Shown: one piece after another, positions 1 to 9,800 of the stretch
Numbering within the stretch: the stretch's first letter is position 1
Layout: the number at the start of each line of letters is the position of its first letter
Assembly (NCBI GenBank): GCA_958403395.1
Contig: CATXXF010000007.1
Location: 1 to 58,232 of the forward strand
Origin: an uncultured Collinsella sp.
GTDB taxonomy: Bacteria; Actinomycetota; Coriobacteriia; Coriobacteriales; Coriobacteriaceae
Length of the DNA stretch: 58,232 nucleotides
Direction of reading: 5' to 3'
Position numbers and translations under genes: made by a program
The notes under the pieces: generated by a model
Databases searched by the model: none
The model's input: the letters and a program-made list of their open reading frames with translations, nothing else
Told to the model about the DNA's origin: nothing

Positions 1-1992
1 GGCGTTCTTTCCGCTACCCGTTGCAATACCGATTGCGACCGTAGCGGAATCGACGATGTTAAGATAGTGCCCGCACTCATGGTAGATGCTGTTGTAGTTC
101 TGATAGATGTAATAGGACTCATATCGGTATTTGCCGAGTTCGTCGCCATACTGCTCTACATACTTGTCGAAGATCTTCTTCTCCCAAGTATAGAGCCTAG
201 TGTAGGGCCAGCCGAGGGTATCCTCAGTCTCACCGCCGGTATATGCTCCGCCGCCATCTGCGAGATTTTCTCCATTGTCCCAGTAGCAGTTCGAGTGCTT
301 CAAATCATTATTCGATGAATAGGACGCGTTCAGTGCAGCGGCAACAATCATGCGAAGGCTGACGCTGAGCGCCGACTGGCCGTTCGCCTTGCGGAGGTTG
401 TTCTGGGTGTCGAGGTAGGTCAGGGCGTTGCGCATCTGCTCCAAGGAAAGCGGGTTGGTGTCGCGAGACATGTCCTGATCGACGTACTCGTCATACCATT
501 CGGCCTTGTCATCAGCACCGGTCAGCATCGATACGGCATCCTTGGCGTTCTTTTTCTGCATGGCCGTGAACTGGCTGCCGCCGCTGATATAGCTCAAGAA
601 GCCGAACATACCCTGGTTGATGACATTCTGGTCTACGGTCATGTTCGACTTGAGGTCGGCAATCTGCTGGTTAAGCTTCTCGACCTCGGCGTTCGCAGCG
701 TCGCGGGCTTTTCCCGCAGCAGTGACGTCGGCGTTGGCGGCATCGTAGGCCTTCTGCTTCTGCTTGCGAACCTCGACGAGTCGGTCGTACTCGGCCTTCT
801 TATCGCCCTCGGTCTGCTGAGCTTGCTCGTATGCATCCTTGGCGGTGGTGTACTTGCCCTTCGCGTCGCTGAACTTCGCGTTCGCCTCGTCGTATGCAGC
901 CTGCGCGGATGACACGGCAGTATTAGCGGAGTTGACACGCTCCTGAGCAGTAGGAACGGCAGCCTGGGCATTTTTGAGATTCGACTGTGCAGTAGCGTCG
1001 GCGGCAGTCGCGGCGTCAAGGGCGCTCTTCGCGGTAGCAAGCTCGTTGGCAGCGGTAATCTTCGCGGCCTCGAGCGCACCCAGATCGACGCCCGTGCCAG
1101 AAGTAGCGGCATCGAGCTCAGCCTGCGCCTGATCCAGCTTCAGCTGGGCGTTGTCATGTGCGGTTTTTGCAGCAACGAGGGCAGCGGCGGTCTGCTTTTT
1201 CTTTGTCTGAGCGGACGTCAGAGCAGACTCGGCATCGCTCTTTGCCTTCTCGGCATTGGAGAGAGCCGTCTTGGCGGCATCGAGCTCACCCTCGGCAGTC
1301 TTCACATCGGCGTTCGCTGCATCGAGTTTTGCCTGCGCGTCATCGACGGCCTTCTTGGCGGCCTCGTACCCATCCATGGCCTCGAGCTTGGCCTTGGCGT
1401 CATCGAGGGCTTTCTTGGCTTCGTCGCGCTTTGTCTCGGCATCCTTGAGCGCCTGGGTCTTTTCATCGACGCTCTTGTTGGCCTGATCGAGCTGGCCGTT
1501 CAGGTCGTCCAGCTTCTTCTGCTGTTGCTCGGCCTTGTCGACGGCCGCCTTAAGCTCGTCAATCTTCTCATGAAGCGCGGCGACTTCTGCCGCGTTCTGC
1601 TCGGCCGTGTTGTCGCTCAGGGCCTTTGCAGCATGGTCTCTTTGCTGCTGCGCCTGCTTTTGAGACTGGCCCGCCGCGTCGGCCTTCTTCTGGGCCGCAT
1701 CGTAGGCGGCCTGAGCGTCCTTGAGCTGCTTTGCCGACTCCTCGGCCAGCTGGGCAGCCGTCTTTACGACCGCCTGGTTACCGGCGACAACGGTGTTCTC
1801 TACAGAACTACCCCCCCCCTGAACAGAATCGCCGTTATCGGTTGACGGCGCGGCGATTGCCGCCAGCGGCGACATGAGCGGCTGAGCGATGAGGCCCGCC
1901 GTCAAAACGGTTGCGACGGCACGGTTGGCAACGCCCTTGACGTTGACGGCCTTGGCCCGAGGCTCAAAGTGCTGTGGGCTATAGTTTGCCAT
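1..1992 (-). CDS. Secreted coiled-coil protein with C-terminal CAP/SCP domain (3' end outside window)
   Basis: Reading is open from an ATG at 1992, preceded by the Shine-Dalgarno AAAGGGAGAAAG, to the window edge (664 codons). A signal peptide lies at about residues 20-48 (hydrophobic stretch ending in an LAAIAA-type site). Residues about 65-460 are a long Ala/Lys/Asp/Glu-rich coiled coil of heptad-like AxxxLxxA segments. Residues about 510-664 carry CAP-domain motifs: HSN, GENLA, a YTWEKKIFDKY segment and the start of HECGHYLNIVDS. CAP proteins are extracellular, with varied and often unknown activity; the coiled coil suggests a wall-spanning or adhesin-like stalk. A run of nine G lies at 1811-1819 (codons 58-61), just after the signal peptide, and is in frame here. 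The C-terminus and any anchor are not visible. The family call is firm; the function is unknown. Confidence 0.85.
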   Translation of the reverse strand, partial: MANYSPQHFEPRAKAVNVKGVANRAVATVLTAGLIAQPLMSPLAAIAAPSTDNGDSVQGGGSSVENTVVAGNQAVVKTAAQLAEESAKQLKDAQAAYDAAQKKADAAGQSQKQAQQQRDHAAKALSDNTAEQNAAEVAALHEKIDELKAAVDKAEQQQKKLDDLNGQLDQANKSVDEKTQALKDAETKRDEAKKALDDAKAKLEAMDGYEAAKKAVDDAQAKLDAANADVKTAEGELDAAKTALSNAEKAKSDAESALTSAQTKKKQTAAALVAAKTAHDNAQLKLDQAQAELDAATSGTGVDLGALEAAKITAANELATAKSALDAATAADATAQSNLKNAQAAVPTAQERVNSANTAVSSAQAAYDEANAKFSDAKGKYTTAKDAYEQAQQTEGDKKAEYDRLVEVRKQKQKAYDAANADVTAAGKARDAANAEVEKLNQQIADLKSNMTVDQNVINQGMFGFLSYISGGSQFTAMQKKNAKDAVSMLTGADDKAEWYDEYVDQDMSRDTNPLSLEQMRNALTYLDTQNNLRKANGQSALSVSLRMIVAAALNASYSSNNDLKHSNCYWDNGENLADGGGAYTGGETEDTLGWPYTRLYTWEKKIFDKYVEQYGDELGKYRYESYYIYQNYNSIYHECGHYLNIVDSATVAIGIATGSGKNA
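1811..1819 (-). repeat. Nine-base poly-G tract inside the coding sequence
   Basis: The coding strand reads CAGGGGGGGGGTAGT: nine consecutive G between the signal peptide and the coiled coil. Nine is the number that keeps the frame open; gain or loss of one G shifts the frame right after secretion-signal codons. Such tracts are classic slipped-strand contingency loci in host-associated bacteria. Confidence 0.8.
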
Positions 1993-2296
1993 GGCTTTCT
2001 CCCTTTGACACGGATGTATCAATACGCCTCGAAGTGTAGGTGCCGATTTTTGAATTCTGTTGCGCAACATTGGCGACTGTCTAATCTTTTGAAACTGATA
2101 CCTCATGACATCGCAATTTCGACACATATGAGGGCGTTCGTGAATCATATTTTCGTGGGTAGCACCCGCTTTGCCATGTACGCTTGTTCTTACGTCATCC
2201 GCCCTGCCAGCCGGCATCCAACTAGCGCCCTGCCCGCCTTGGTGTAGAGTAAGGCCGACGGGCGGGATACGCGGCCCGTGCCAGAGCGAGGTGAAC
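1993..2296. other. Divergent intergenic region between the CAP protein and DUF389 genes
   Basis: About 300 bp, clearly more AT-rich than its neighbours, serving as upstream region for both divergent genes. A perfect 12-bp palindrome TGTTGCGCAACA at 2058-2069 is a possible operator. A CCCGCC/GGGCGG inverted repeat lies in the DUF389 leader near 2237-2265. No promoter with convincing spacing and no small gene was found. Confidence 0.4.
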
Positions 2297-3436
2297 ATGG
2301 AACTCGACAAACAACAGCTCAAGCGATTGCGCGAGCGCCATCACCGGCGCCATGGCATCCGTCCCGCCCACAGTGAGGTCATGGAGAACGCCGGCCGCTT
2401 CCTGAGGCGCGCATTCAACATTCGCGAGGGTCGCGCACCCTATCACGTGATTCGCAAGCGCTTTGTAAACGGGGCGCGCCTGACCGGCTCTCACCTGTGC
2501 ATCCTCATCATCGCCATGCTCATCGCGAGCATCGGCCTCGATATCGACTCGGACATCGCCATCGTGGGCGCCATGCTCATCTGCCCGCTTATGGGATCGG
2601 TCCTTGCCATGGCATATGGCATCGCCACGCTCGACCGCGAGATTACCGTCGAAGCCGTCGCCGGCCTTGCGCTGCAAATGGCCTTTTGCCTGGTCACATC
2701 CACGTTGTACTTTAAGCTCTCGCCCCTTGGCACCACCACGGCCGCCATTATCGACAACTCGACGCCCACCGTGTGGGACCTCGCTGTCGCGCTCGCCGGC
2801 GGCTTTGCGGGCGGGCTGGGCAACTCACGCGACCAGGAACCCGCCACGCTCATCGCCGGCGTGGCCGTGGCGACCGCGCTCATGCCGCCCCTGTGCGCGG
2901 CGGGCTATGGCATCGCCATTGCAAACGGGTCACTGTTTCTCTCGGCGCTTTATGAGTTTGGCATCAACGTCGTCTTTATCGCGCTGGCGGCCGAAGCCGT
3001 GCTGCTTCTTTTGCGCGCGCCACTCAAGCGCGACCTGAACGGCGACGGTATTGTGACTGCTGAAGAAAACGCTGAGGTCGACGAGCTATCGCGCAAGGTG
3101 CGCCGCCGCATCATTGTGGGCACGGTAATCTTTGCCATCCCCTGCATCGTTATGACCGCGGGGTCTATTGGCTCGGCACAGGCCGGCGTGCAGGACGGCT
3201 ACGGCGTCACCGAGACCACGCGCGAACTTGCCGCGGTGCTGCCGGGCTTTAAGGATTACACCGTCGCCGTCGAGACCTCGGCTACCGAGGGCGACAAGGA
3301 GGGCCTTGTCGAGCGCGAGGTTGTCGCCCACGTGACGACAAGCGAGGCGCTCGGGGCGCACGACCGCCGCGTTGCCCGCAAGCTCATCGACCTCAATGTG
3401 CCCGAACTCGATCGCGTGGAGTTTAACGTGAAGTGA
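2297..3436 (+). CDS. DUF389 family membrane protein
   Basis: 379 residues from the ATG at 2297, which follows AGCGAGGTGAAC; an in-frame extension to 2171 has no ribosome-binding site and is low-complexity. Residues 1-65 are basic and cytoplasmic. About six to seven hydrophobic helices follow (for example LCILIIAMLIASIGL, AIVGAMLICPLMGSVLAMAY, VVFIALAAEAVLLLL). The GAMLICPLMG segment and the later GNSRDQEPATLIAGVAVATA segment are typical of DUF389 (TIGR00341-like) proteins. About 110 C-terminal residues after the last helices form a soluble domain. The family is widespread in actinobacteria and has no established function. The gene is monocistronic and convergent with the arylsulfotransferase gene. 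Confidence 0.85.
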   Translation: MELDKQQLKRLRERHHRRHGIRPAHSEVMENAGRFLRRAFNIREGRAPYHVIRKRFVNGARLTGSHLCILIIAMLIASIGLDIDSDIAIVGAMLICPLMGSVLAMAYGIATLDREITVEAVAGLALQMAFCLVTSTLYFKLSPLGTTTAAIIDNSTPTVWDLAVALAGGFAGGLGNSRDQEPATLIAGVAVATALMPPLCAAGYGIAIANGSLFLSALYEFGINVVFIALAAEAVLLLLRAPLKRDLNGDGIVTAEENAEVDELSRKVRRRIIVGTVIFAIPCIVMTAGSIGSAQAGVQDGYGVTETTRELAAVLPGFKDYTVAVETSATEGDKEGLVEREVVAHVTTSEALGAHDRRVARKLIDLNVPELDRVEFNVK

Positions 3437-3503
3437 TGCGGGACGCGAGGTGGGCCCGGCACGAGAGCGCAGCCGCGGGGCGCAGGCACAGCCAAGCGCA
3501 GCG

Positions 3504-5243
3504 CTACAGCTCGTACTTGTACACGCGGTAGATGTACTTCTCGGCTTCCATCTCGTAGGTGACGATGGGCGGTCCATAGCGATCGTACTCGGTGAAGGTC
3601 TTGGCCTGGCCCGATGCCACGAGCATACTAATTGAATCGCCGACACGTTGCGCGCTGCTTACGTAACCTGAGAACGGCACTGCGATCTGGTCCACAAGCT
3701 CGTAGGTGCGCGCGGTCTCGTCCACTGTAAAGATGCGCCCAAACGAATGCGTTCCCTTACTGTAGTCGGTCACCACCGCGGCGCCCAGCTGACTCCAGTC
3801 GAACTTGGGATAGCTCTCGGCCGCACCAAAGTTGTTGTCGTACAGCAGCACCTGGTAGCGACCGGTCGTTGCCGTGTCAGAACTCGGCAGATACGTCACG
3901 CTGTGCTGGCCAGCGTTGAGCGAAAAATCGCCCTGGGCTTGCAGCAGCTTGTCCTCAAAGCCCGAACCGGCCCAGAAATCGGGCGAGCCCATGAGCCAAT
4001 CGACCGTGGGTGTGCCGTAGATATCGGCGAGCTTGATGACCGTCGAGGTCTCGCGCGAGCTGAGCAGGACGGTACCGCCACCGAGCCACTGGATCGTGTT
4101 GATATGGATCCAATCCAGGTCGCCGTCCGAGGCCACCTTGGCGCTTGCCTTGAGATTGGGGAATATGTCGCCCAGGTCCACAACAAGGGAAACATCACCA
4201 GTGGTCACGTCGATCTTGATGATGAGGTCCTCGACGTTAACGCAATCGCCCTTGTCTTTTTTGGCAGCCGCGCGGTCGACGTCCAAGTCGGCCTCGGAGC
4301 CGGCATGGCTCGCCAGCACCAGCAGATTGCCATCGTCATCGAAGGCGTAGTCGTGGTGCAGCTCGTAGGCACCCGTGCTCCAAACGTTTACCACCTGGCC
4401 GATGGCGTTGATCTGGGCCATCTTGGTGGTCGAAACGCTCATGATCATGCTGCCGTCGCCCGGAAACAGCAGGCGATGGCTGCGGTAGCCGATGATCGGC
4501 ACCTCGCCACGGATCTGCCCAGCGTTGTCGTAGAGGTACATAATGTCGAGTTTGGACGAATCGTTGCCCAGAATAGTAAAGAGGCCATCGGCGAGCGGCG
4601 TGTTGGACTCCCCCGCCGTGACGGCGAGCCGCTCTTCTTCCTCGCCCTTGAGCGCGGGCGTCTCGATCGTGAACGTCGAAATGCGGCTGGTGCCATCTTG
4701 TGCCGTGCAGGTGAGGGTCACCTTGTTTTTGTGGTTGGGAATGAGGCCGATGACCTTGAACTCGTGATCCGTCGCCGGCGCGTCGCCGCCGCGGAGCGTG
4801 CGGGAAAACGCAGCGACCTTGGGCGCGTCACCGGTCTTTTTGCGACCGGCGACCTTGTAGGAGACGGTTACGGGATCCGCCGTTGCAAAGCGAACGTAGC
4901 AGCTCAGGGTATCGGTGCCAAAGAGATCTGTCTTGACGAATGGGGCGGTTTCGTCGAAGCTGCCTGCGGCGTACTCGGCATCGAGCTGTTCTTTGATGGC
5001 AGCCTGTTTCTCGACGTTGTAGGTCGCGACGATCTGATTGTAGACTTTCTTCTGTTCGTCGGTGAGTCCGTCGTCCGCGTTGGACATATCGTTCGCATCG
5101 GCTCCGGCAGCAGAGCAGCCTGCAAGTCCCGCGCTCGCCAGCGCCAACGCGCCCACCGCCGTGCCCGCAAGGGCAGCACGGCGCGTGAGCGGCCAGCCGC
5201 CTTCGCTACTCGATCCCATGTCGTCACCATAGAAGAATTCCAT
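3504..5243 (-). CDS. Arylsulfate sulfotransferase (ASST) family lipoprotein
   Basis: 579 residues from the ATG at 5243 (AAGGAAA upstream; an alternative start at 5312 adds 23 residues). The N-terminus has a twin-arginine-like TRRAALAG followed by a hydrophobic stretch and the lipobox LAGC (Cys about 43), predicting an exported lipoprotein. Residues about 70-215 match the ASST N-terminal beta-sandwich; the rest is a beta-propeller. Candidate catalytic residues, by pattern with E. coli AssT (H252, H356, R374, H436), are His296/297 in ELHHDYAF, His380 in DWIHINTI, Arg397 in LSSRET and His447 in NAGQHSV; their spacing is similar. Family enzymes move sulfate from phenolic sulfate esters to other phenols without PAPS. 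No DsbA/DsbB-like partner is adjacent. Family confidence is high; substrates are unknown. Confidence 0.87.
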   Translation of the reverse strand: MEFFYGDDMGSSSEGGWPLTRRAALAGTAVGALALASAGLAGCSAAGADANDMSNADDGLTDEQKKVYNQIVATYNVEKQAAIKEQLDAEYAAGSFDETAPFVKTDLFGTDTLSCYVRFATADPVTVSYKVAGRKKTGDAPKVAAFSRTLRGGDAPATDHEFKVIGLIPNHKNKVTLTCTAQDGTSRISTFTIETPALKGEEEERLAVTAGESNTPLADGLFTILGNDSSKLDIMYLYDNAGQIRGEVPIIGYRSHRLLFPGDGSMIMSVSTTKMAQINAIGQVVNVWSTGAYELHHDYAFDDDGNLLVLASHAGSEADLDVDRAAAKKDKGDCVNVEDLIIKIDVTTGDVSLVVDLGDIFPNLKASAKVASDGDLDWIHINTIQWLGGGTVLLSSRETSTVIKLADIYGTPTVDWLMGSPDFWAGSGFEDKLLQAQGDFSLNAGQHSVTYLPSSDTATTGRYQVLLYDNNFGAAESYPKFDWSQLGAAVVTDYSKGTHSFGRIFTVDETARTYELVDQIAVPFSGYVSSAQRVGDSISMLVASGQAKTFTEYDRYGPPIVTYEMEAEKYIYRVYKYEL

Positions 5244-5372
5244 CGCTGCCGTTTCCTTCATATTCCAAGGCACTTGCCAAGCTCTGTCCAATTTTGGCTC
5301 GAAGCTTAACAAGCACCCCTTAAGGCTAGCTTAGGCTCGCGGCAGCCGGAGCTGTTAGCCGCAAGACGCACA

Positions 5373-5412
5373 GGGGACGGAGGAATGCGATAATCCGCTT
5401 TCCTCCGTCCCC
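5373..5412. repeat. Inverted repeat GGGGACGGAGGAA / TTCCTCCGTCCCC
   Basis: Perfect 13-bp arms (5373-5385 and 5400-5412) around a 14-nt loop, immediately downstream of the 3-hydroxyacyl-CoA dehydrogenase stop codon. There is no U-tract on the minus side, so it may be a repeat element or an mRNA 3'-end stabiliser rather than a classical terminator. Confidence 0.75.
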
Positions 5413-5425
5413 GACGGATCATTTT

Positions 5426-6385
5426 TTAGTACTTGAAGAAGCCCTCGCCCGAGCTTTCGCCCAGCTTGCCTTCGTCGAGCATCTGCTTGAGGACGGATGC
5501 CATGGCCTTAAAGTTGTAGGGCATCATCATCTTTTTGAGCAACGGGCTCACCAGGCCCGGCACCTTCTGGTACTGCATAACGATGTTGTAAGCCGTCTGG
5601 ATACCAACCGTGTCGAATACGCGGAACGGACCCTTGGGGGCACCGGTGCCACGCGTCCATGCGAGGTCGATGCTCTTGGGGTCACTCACGCCCGAGACAT
5701 ACAGGTCAAGGCCCGAAAGCAGCCATGGCACCAGCATGGAATTGAGCAGATAGCCGTTCTTTTCCTTGTTGACGGGCAGGGCAAGCATGCGAATGTCGTT
5801 GGCGAAGTCGACGAGCTCGTCGAAGTAGCGCTTGTCGGTTTGGTCCTGCGCCATGACCTCGGTCATGTTGTTCTTCCAGATGGAATTGGCAAAGTGCAGC
5901 GACAGGTACTTCTCGGGGCGGCCGGTGTACTTGGCAAAGGTGCTCGGTAGCAGCGTGGAGGAGTTCGTCACGATGACGGTCTTTTGCGGGAGAACCGGGG
6001 CGAGCTTCTTGTAGAAGTCGATCTTTGCCTGGGTGTCCTCGGCCATAGACTCGATGACCAGGTCGGCGTCGGCCACGGCCTTGGCAATATCGAGCTCCAG
6101 CTTGAGCGTGGAGTAGGCACGCTCGACGGCGGCAAGCGCAGCGTCCTTGTCGAAGGGCTGGTCGCTATCGGCGATACCGGCGCACCACTCGTCCGTGCCG
6201 TCCGCCATGCCCTCGATAGCAGCGATGTACTCCTCGCGCACATGATCGATCTTGGGCTGGGTGCGGCCGATGCTGCCCTCGCTGCGCAGCCAGATCGTTA
6301 CATCAAAGCCGCAGTAGGCAGCCTGAAAGGCAATCTGGCTTCCCAGCACGCCGCCGCCGGCAACGCAAACGGTCTTGTAGCTCAT
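5426..6385 (-). CDS. 3-hydroxyacyl-CoA dehydrogenase
   Basis: 319 residues, ATG at 6385 preceded by GTAAGAGAGGATCG. The N-terminal Rossmann motif is VAGGGVLGSQIAFQAAYCG (residues about 8-26). Later features are VIESMAEDTQAKIDFY (the ValIleGlu strand plus helix), NSSTLLPS and a conserved LHFAN segment that holds the catalytic-loop histidine (usually HFFNP in this family). The C-terminal all-helical domain has the usual RVFDTVGIQTAYNI arrangement. It should interconvert 3-hydroxyacyl-CoA and 3-oxoacyl-CoA with NAD(H), in butyrate-type or fatty-acid metabolism. No thiolase, crotonase or acyl-CoA dehydrogenase gene is adjacent, so the pathway cannot be read from context. Length is normal for the short monofunctional form. 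Confidence 0.85.
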   Translation of the reverse strand: MSYKTVCVAGGGVLGSQIAFQAAYCGFDVTIWLRSEGSIGRTQPKIDHVREEYIAAIEGMADGTDEWCAGIADSDQPFDKDAALAAVERAYSTLKLELDIAKAVADADLVIESMAEDTQAKIDFYKKLAPVLPQKTVIVTNSSTLLPSTFAKYTGRPEKYLSLHFANSIWKNNMTEVMAQDQTDKRYFDELVDFANDIRMLALPVNKEKNGYLLNSMLVPWLLSGLDLYVSGVSDPKSIDLAWTRGTGAPKGPFRVFDTVGIQTAYNIVMQYQKVPGLVSPLLKKMMMPYNFKAMASVLKQMLDEGKLGESSGEGFFKY

Positions 6386-6554
6386 AGGAACGATCCTCTC
6401 TTACGTAATTCCATAGATGTGTATTTATTCAACCGTAAAGATGACGCGCGTTGGGGACGGGTTCCTTAAACGGATGGTATTTCGCGGCAAACGGCTACAT
6501 ATGTTCATTATCTCAGGGTTCCGAGGGCGATTTTTGGTGCCACTGAGACGTCGT

Positions 6555-6685
6555 TTTCGGAAGTATGCGGCAAATTCCGGAACTCTCGAGCACACCCCGG
6601 TTTTTCGCCAATAAACCCGCAGGTACAGAGCTTGGACATATCCAGTGTGCTCGGCCTATTCAGATTTTGCCGCATACTTCCGAAA
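6555..6685. repeat. MITE-like nested inverted repeat, 20-bp termini
   Basis: Terminal arms TTTCGGAAGTATGCGGCAAA (6555-6574) and its exact complement (6666-6685) enclose a second inverted pair, CGAGCACAC (6587-6595) and GTGTGCTCG (6645-6653). Total length is 131 bp, with no coding potential. The outer arms alone could form a 20-bp stem. Confidence 0.85.
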
Positions 6686-6739
6686 TCCAAGTTCGCAAGG
6701 GGTGATAGTTGGGCCGTTTACGCAACATATGTCCAGCAA

Positions 6740-6774
6740 AAACGGGTGGTAGCCGGTACGGCTACCACCCGTTT
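6740..6774 (-). terminator. Rho-independent terminator of the activase operon
   Basis: Perfect 15-bp stem AAACGGGTGGTAGCC / GGCTACCACCCGTTT with a 5-nt loop. On the minus strand it is followed by a T-run (GTTTTTGC). It lies about 30 bp after the activase stop codon. Confidence 0.85.
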
Positions 6775-6802
6775 GTCTCATATCTAGCCCATAGCAGGCC
6801 AG

Positions 6803-9800
6803 CTACTTCTTAATGCCGCGTCCCAGACGCTTGGCGACCGATGCAACGGCCTCCTCGCTGGCCGAGCCACAGCTCACGCAGCCGTCGTGGGCACGCATCT
6901 GGCCGGTGACCTCGTCCATCGCGAGCGGCGCCACCTTCTCGAGCTTAAAGCCCTTGCCGGCGCGCATGTTTTCCTTGGCCACGCTGATCATGAGCTTAAT
7001 GCGGTTGAGCTGGTTGACCTCAGACGCACCGGGGTCGTAGTCCACCGCGACGATATTGCTCTCGGGGTGCTGACGGCGCAGCTCCTTGATCACGGCCTTG
7101 CCCACCACGTGATTGGGCAGGCACGCGAAGGGCTGCGTGCAGATAATGTTGGGCGCGCCATGGTCAATTAGGTCGAGCATCTCGGCCGTGAGTAACCAGC
7201 CCTCGCCCATGTTGTTGCACACCGACAGCACCGTGCGGGCCTTGTCCGCCATGGTGCCGATGCGCTCGGGTGCCTCAAAGCGCTCGGACTTTTCGAGCAT
7301 CTCCTCCACCGGCGTACGCATCCAGTCCACGAGCTTGATGAGCGCCTGCATACCAGCGCGCGTGGTAGCAGAGCTACCCAGCTCGTCCTTCTGCAGTTCG
7401 GCGTTGCTCATGGAGTACAGGAAGAAGTCGAGCAGACCCGGCACCACGGCCTCGCAGCCCTCGCGCTCGATCACGTCGACCACGTGGTTGTTGGCCGTGG
7501 GATGGAACTTGACCAGAATCTCGCCGACCACGCCCACGCGCGGCTTGGCGCCCTCGCCCACGAGCGGCATGGTGTCGAACGCGCGGATGGCCTCGCGGCA
7601 CAGCTTGGTGTAGTTGTGGCGGTTGAACTTGGGCGCCAGCTTGCGGGCGCGCGCCATGTACTCCTCGTAGAGTGCGTTGGCGGCACCGGGCGTGGCCTCG
7701 TACGGACGGCAGCGGTAGAGCATCTGCATCATCACGTCGCCAAAGAGCACCGCGTACACGGCCTGCTTAAGCAGCGCCGGCGTAATCTTAAAGCCGGGGT
7801 TGTCCTCGCCCAGCGCCACGGCCGAAAGCGAGATCACCGGAATCTCGGGGTGGCCGCTCTCGCGCAGGGCCTTGCGGATGAGCGCGATGTAGTTGGTGGC
7901 ACGGCAGCCGCCGCCGGTCTGGCTGATGACCACAGCTGTCTTGGACAGGTCGTACCGACCGCTCTCGATGGCCTCCATAATCTGGCCCGTCACCAGGATC
8001 GACGGGTAGCAGATGTCGTTGTTCACGTAGCGCAGGCCGGCCTCGACGGCGTCGTGATCGGTCGAGGGCAGCAGCTCCAAGTTGTAGCCGGCACCGCGGA
8101 ACACCTCTTTGACCAGGTCAAAGTGGATCGGCGCCATCTGCGGGCACAGGATGGTGTAGCCCTCCTCGCGCATCTGCTCGGTAAAGGGCACCTTGGGCCA
8201 TGCGGTCGAAGCACTCTCGCGCTGCGCCTCGAACGTGTACTTACGGCTCACGAACGCGGGGGCATCCGCGGAGGGTGCCACCGGCGCGGCATCGCCCTGC
8301 TCGTAGGCCTCGCCCGCGGCCGTGGCCTCGGCCAAGCGCTCGGCCTCCTGGTCCTTAAGCGCTGCCATGAGCGAGCGGATGCGGATGCGCGCGGCACCCA
8401 AGTTGGATACCTCGTCGATCTTGAGCACGGTGTAGATCTTGCCGCTGGCCTCCAGGATCTCCTGCACCTGGTCGGTGGTCAGGGCATCGAGACCGCAGCC
8501 GAAGGAGTTGAGCTGAATCAGGTCCAAGTCGTTGCGCATCGTCACAAAACGGGCGACGGCGTACAGGCGGCTGTGGTACATCCACTGGTCAACGACGCGG
8601 ATGGGGCGCTCGGGCTTCACCAAGTGCGCAAGCGAATCCTCGGTAAAGACCGCGAAGCCAAAGCTCGAGATAAGCTCGGGCAGGGCGTGGTTGATCTCGG
8701 GGTCGTTATGGTAGGGACGGCCGGCGAGTACGATACCGTGGCCGCCGTGATCCTCGACCCACTTAAGGGCCTCCTCACCCATGGTCTGGATGTCCTCGTG
8801 GAAGCGCGCATCGGCCTCAAAGGCAGCGTTGACAGCGGCATCGACCTCGGAGCGCGTAATCTTAGGACCGCGCACGCGGCCGCGGCCGGCTTGCGAATCG
8901 GCCACGCGGTCGACGGCGAGCACCTGGTACAGGCGGCGCTTGAGCTCGGTCTTGTCGTGATACGGCACAAACGGATACAGGAACTCGATGTTCTGCTCGC
9001 GGATCTCGTCGATATTGAGCGCCAACGCCGTGGGGTAGCTCATGACAATGGGGCAGTTATAGCAGTTGCCAGCCGTCGGATCCTCCTTGCGCTCCCAGCG
9101 CACGCACGGCATCCAAATGAAGTCGACACCGCGGTCGATGAGGTTCATCACGTGGCCGTGGCTCATCTTGGCCGGGTAGCACACGCTCTCGGACGGCATG
9201 GACTCGATGCCCGCCTGGTAGGTCTTTTTGCTCGACTGGTCGGACAGCTGCACGCTAAAGCCCAGGCGCGTAAAGAACGCGTGCCAGAAGGGGTAGTTCT
9301 CGTACATGTTGAGCGCGCGCGGGATGCCGACGGTGCCGCGCGGGGCCTCGTCGGGACTCAGGACCTCGCGGTTAAAGAGCAGCTCGTTTTTCTTTTTGAA
9401 GAGGTTGGGGGCCTCGGTCTTTTGCTTTTTGTGGCCGGCGCCCTTCTCGCAGCGGTTACCGGTGATAAAGCGCCTGCCGCCGCCAAAGTCGTTGACGGTG
9501 AGCTGGCAGTTGTTGGAGCAACGGCCGCAGCGGACATGCTTTTGCGTCACGGTGAGGTGCGCGATGTCCTCGGCCGACAGGATGGTCGAGGTGCCGTCGG
9601 CACCAGCGCGATCGCGGGCGAGCAGGGCAGCACCATAGGCGCCCATGCAGCCGGCGATGTCGGGACGCACGGCATGAACGCCGGTAAGCTGCTCAAACGC
9701 ACGCAGCGTGGCGTCGGACATAAAGGTGCCGCCCTGAACGATCACCTGGCTGCCGATCTCCTTGGGATCGCGCAGCTTAATGACCTTGAACAGGGCATTC

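Larger units (their letters stand above)
6386..6802. other. Gene-free interval holding a nested palindrome and a terminator
   Basis: 417 bp between the stop of the activase gene and the start of the dehydrogenase gene, both on the minus strand. It contains the 131-bp inverted-repeat element at 6555-6685 and the activase terminator at 6740-6774. The 110 bp next to the dehydrogenase start must hold that gene's promoter. No protein-coding signal was seen. Confidence 0.6.

Noticed and set aside
67..318. 83-codon plus-strand frame at the window start
   Set aside because: It is antisense to the CAP domain (motifs GENLA and HECGHYLNIVDS on the minus strand) and has no ribosome-binding site.
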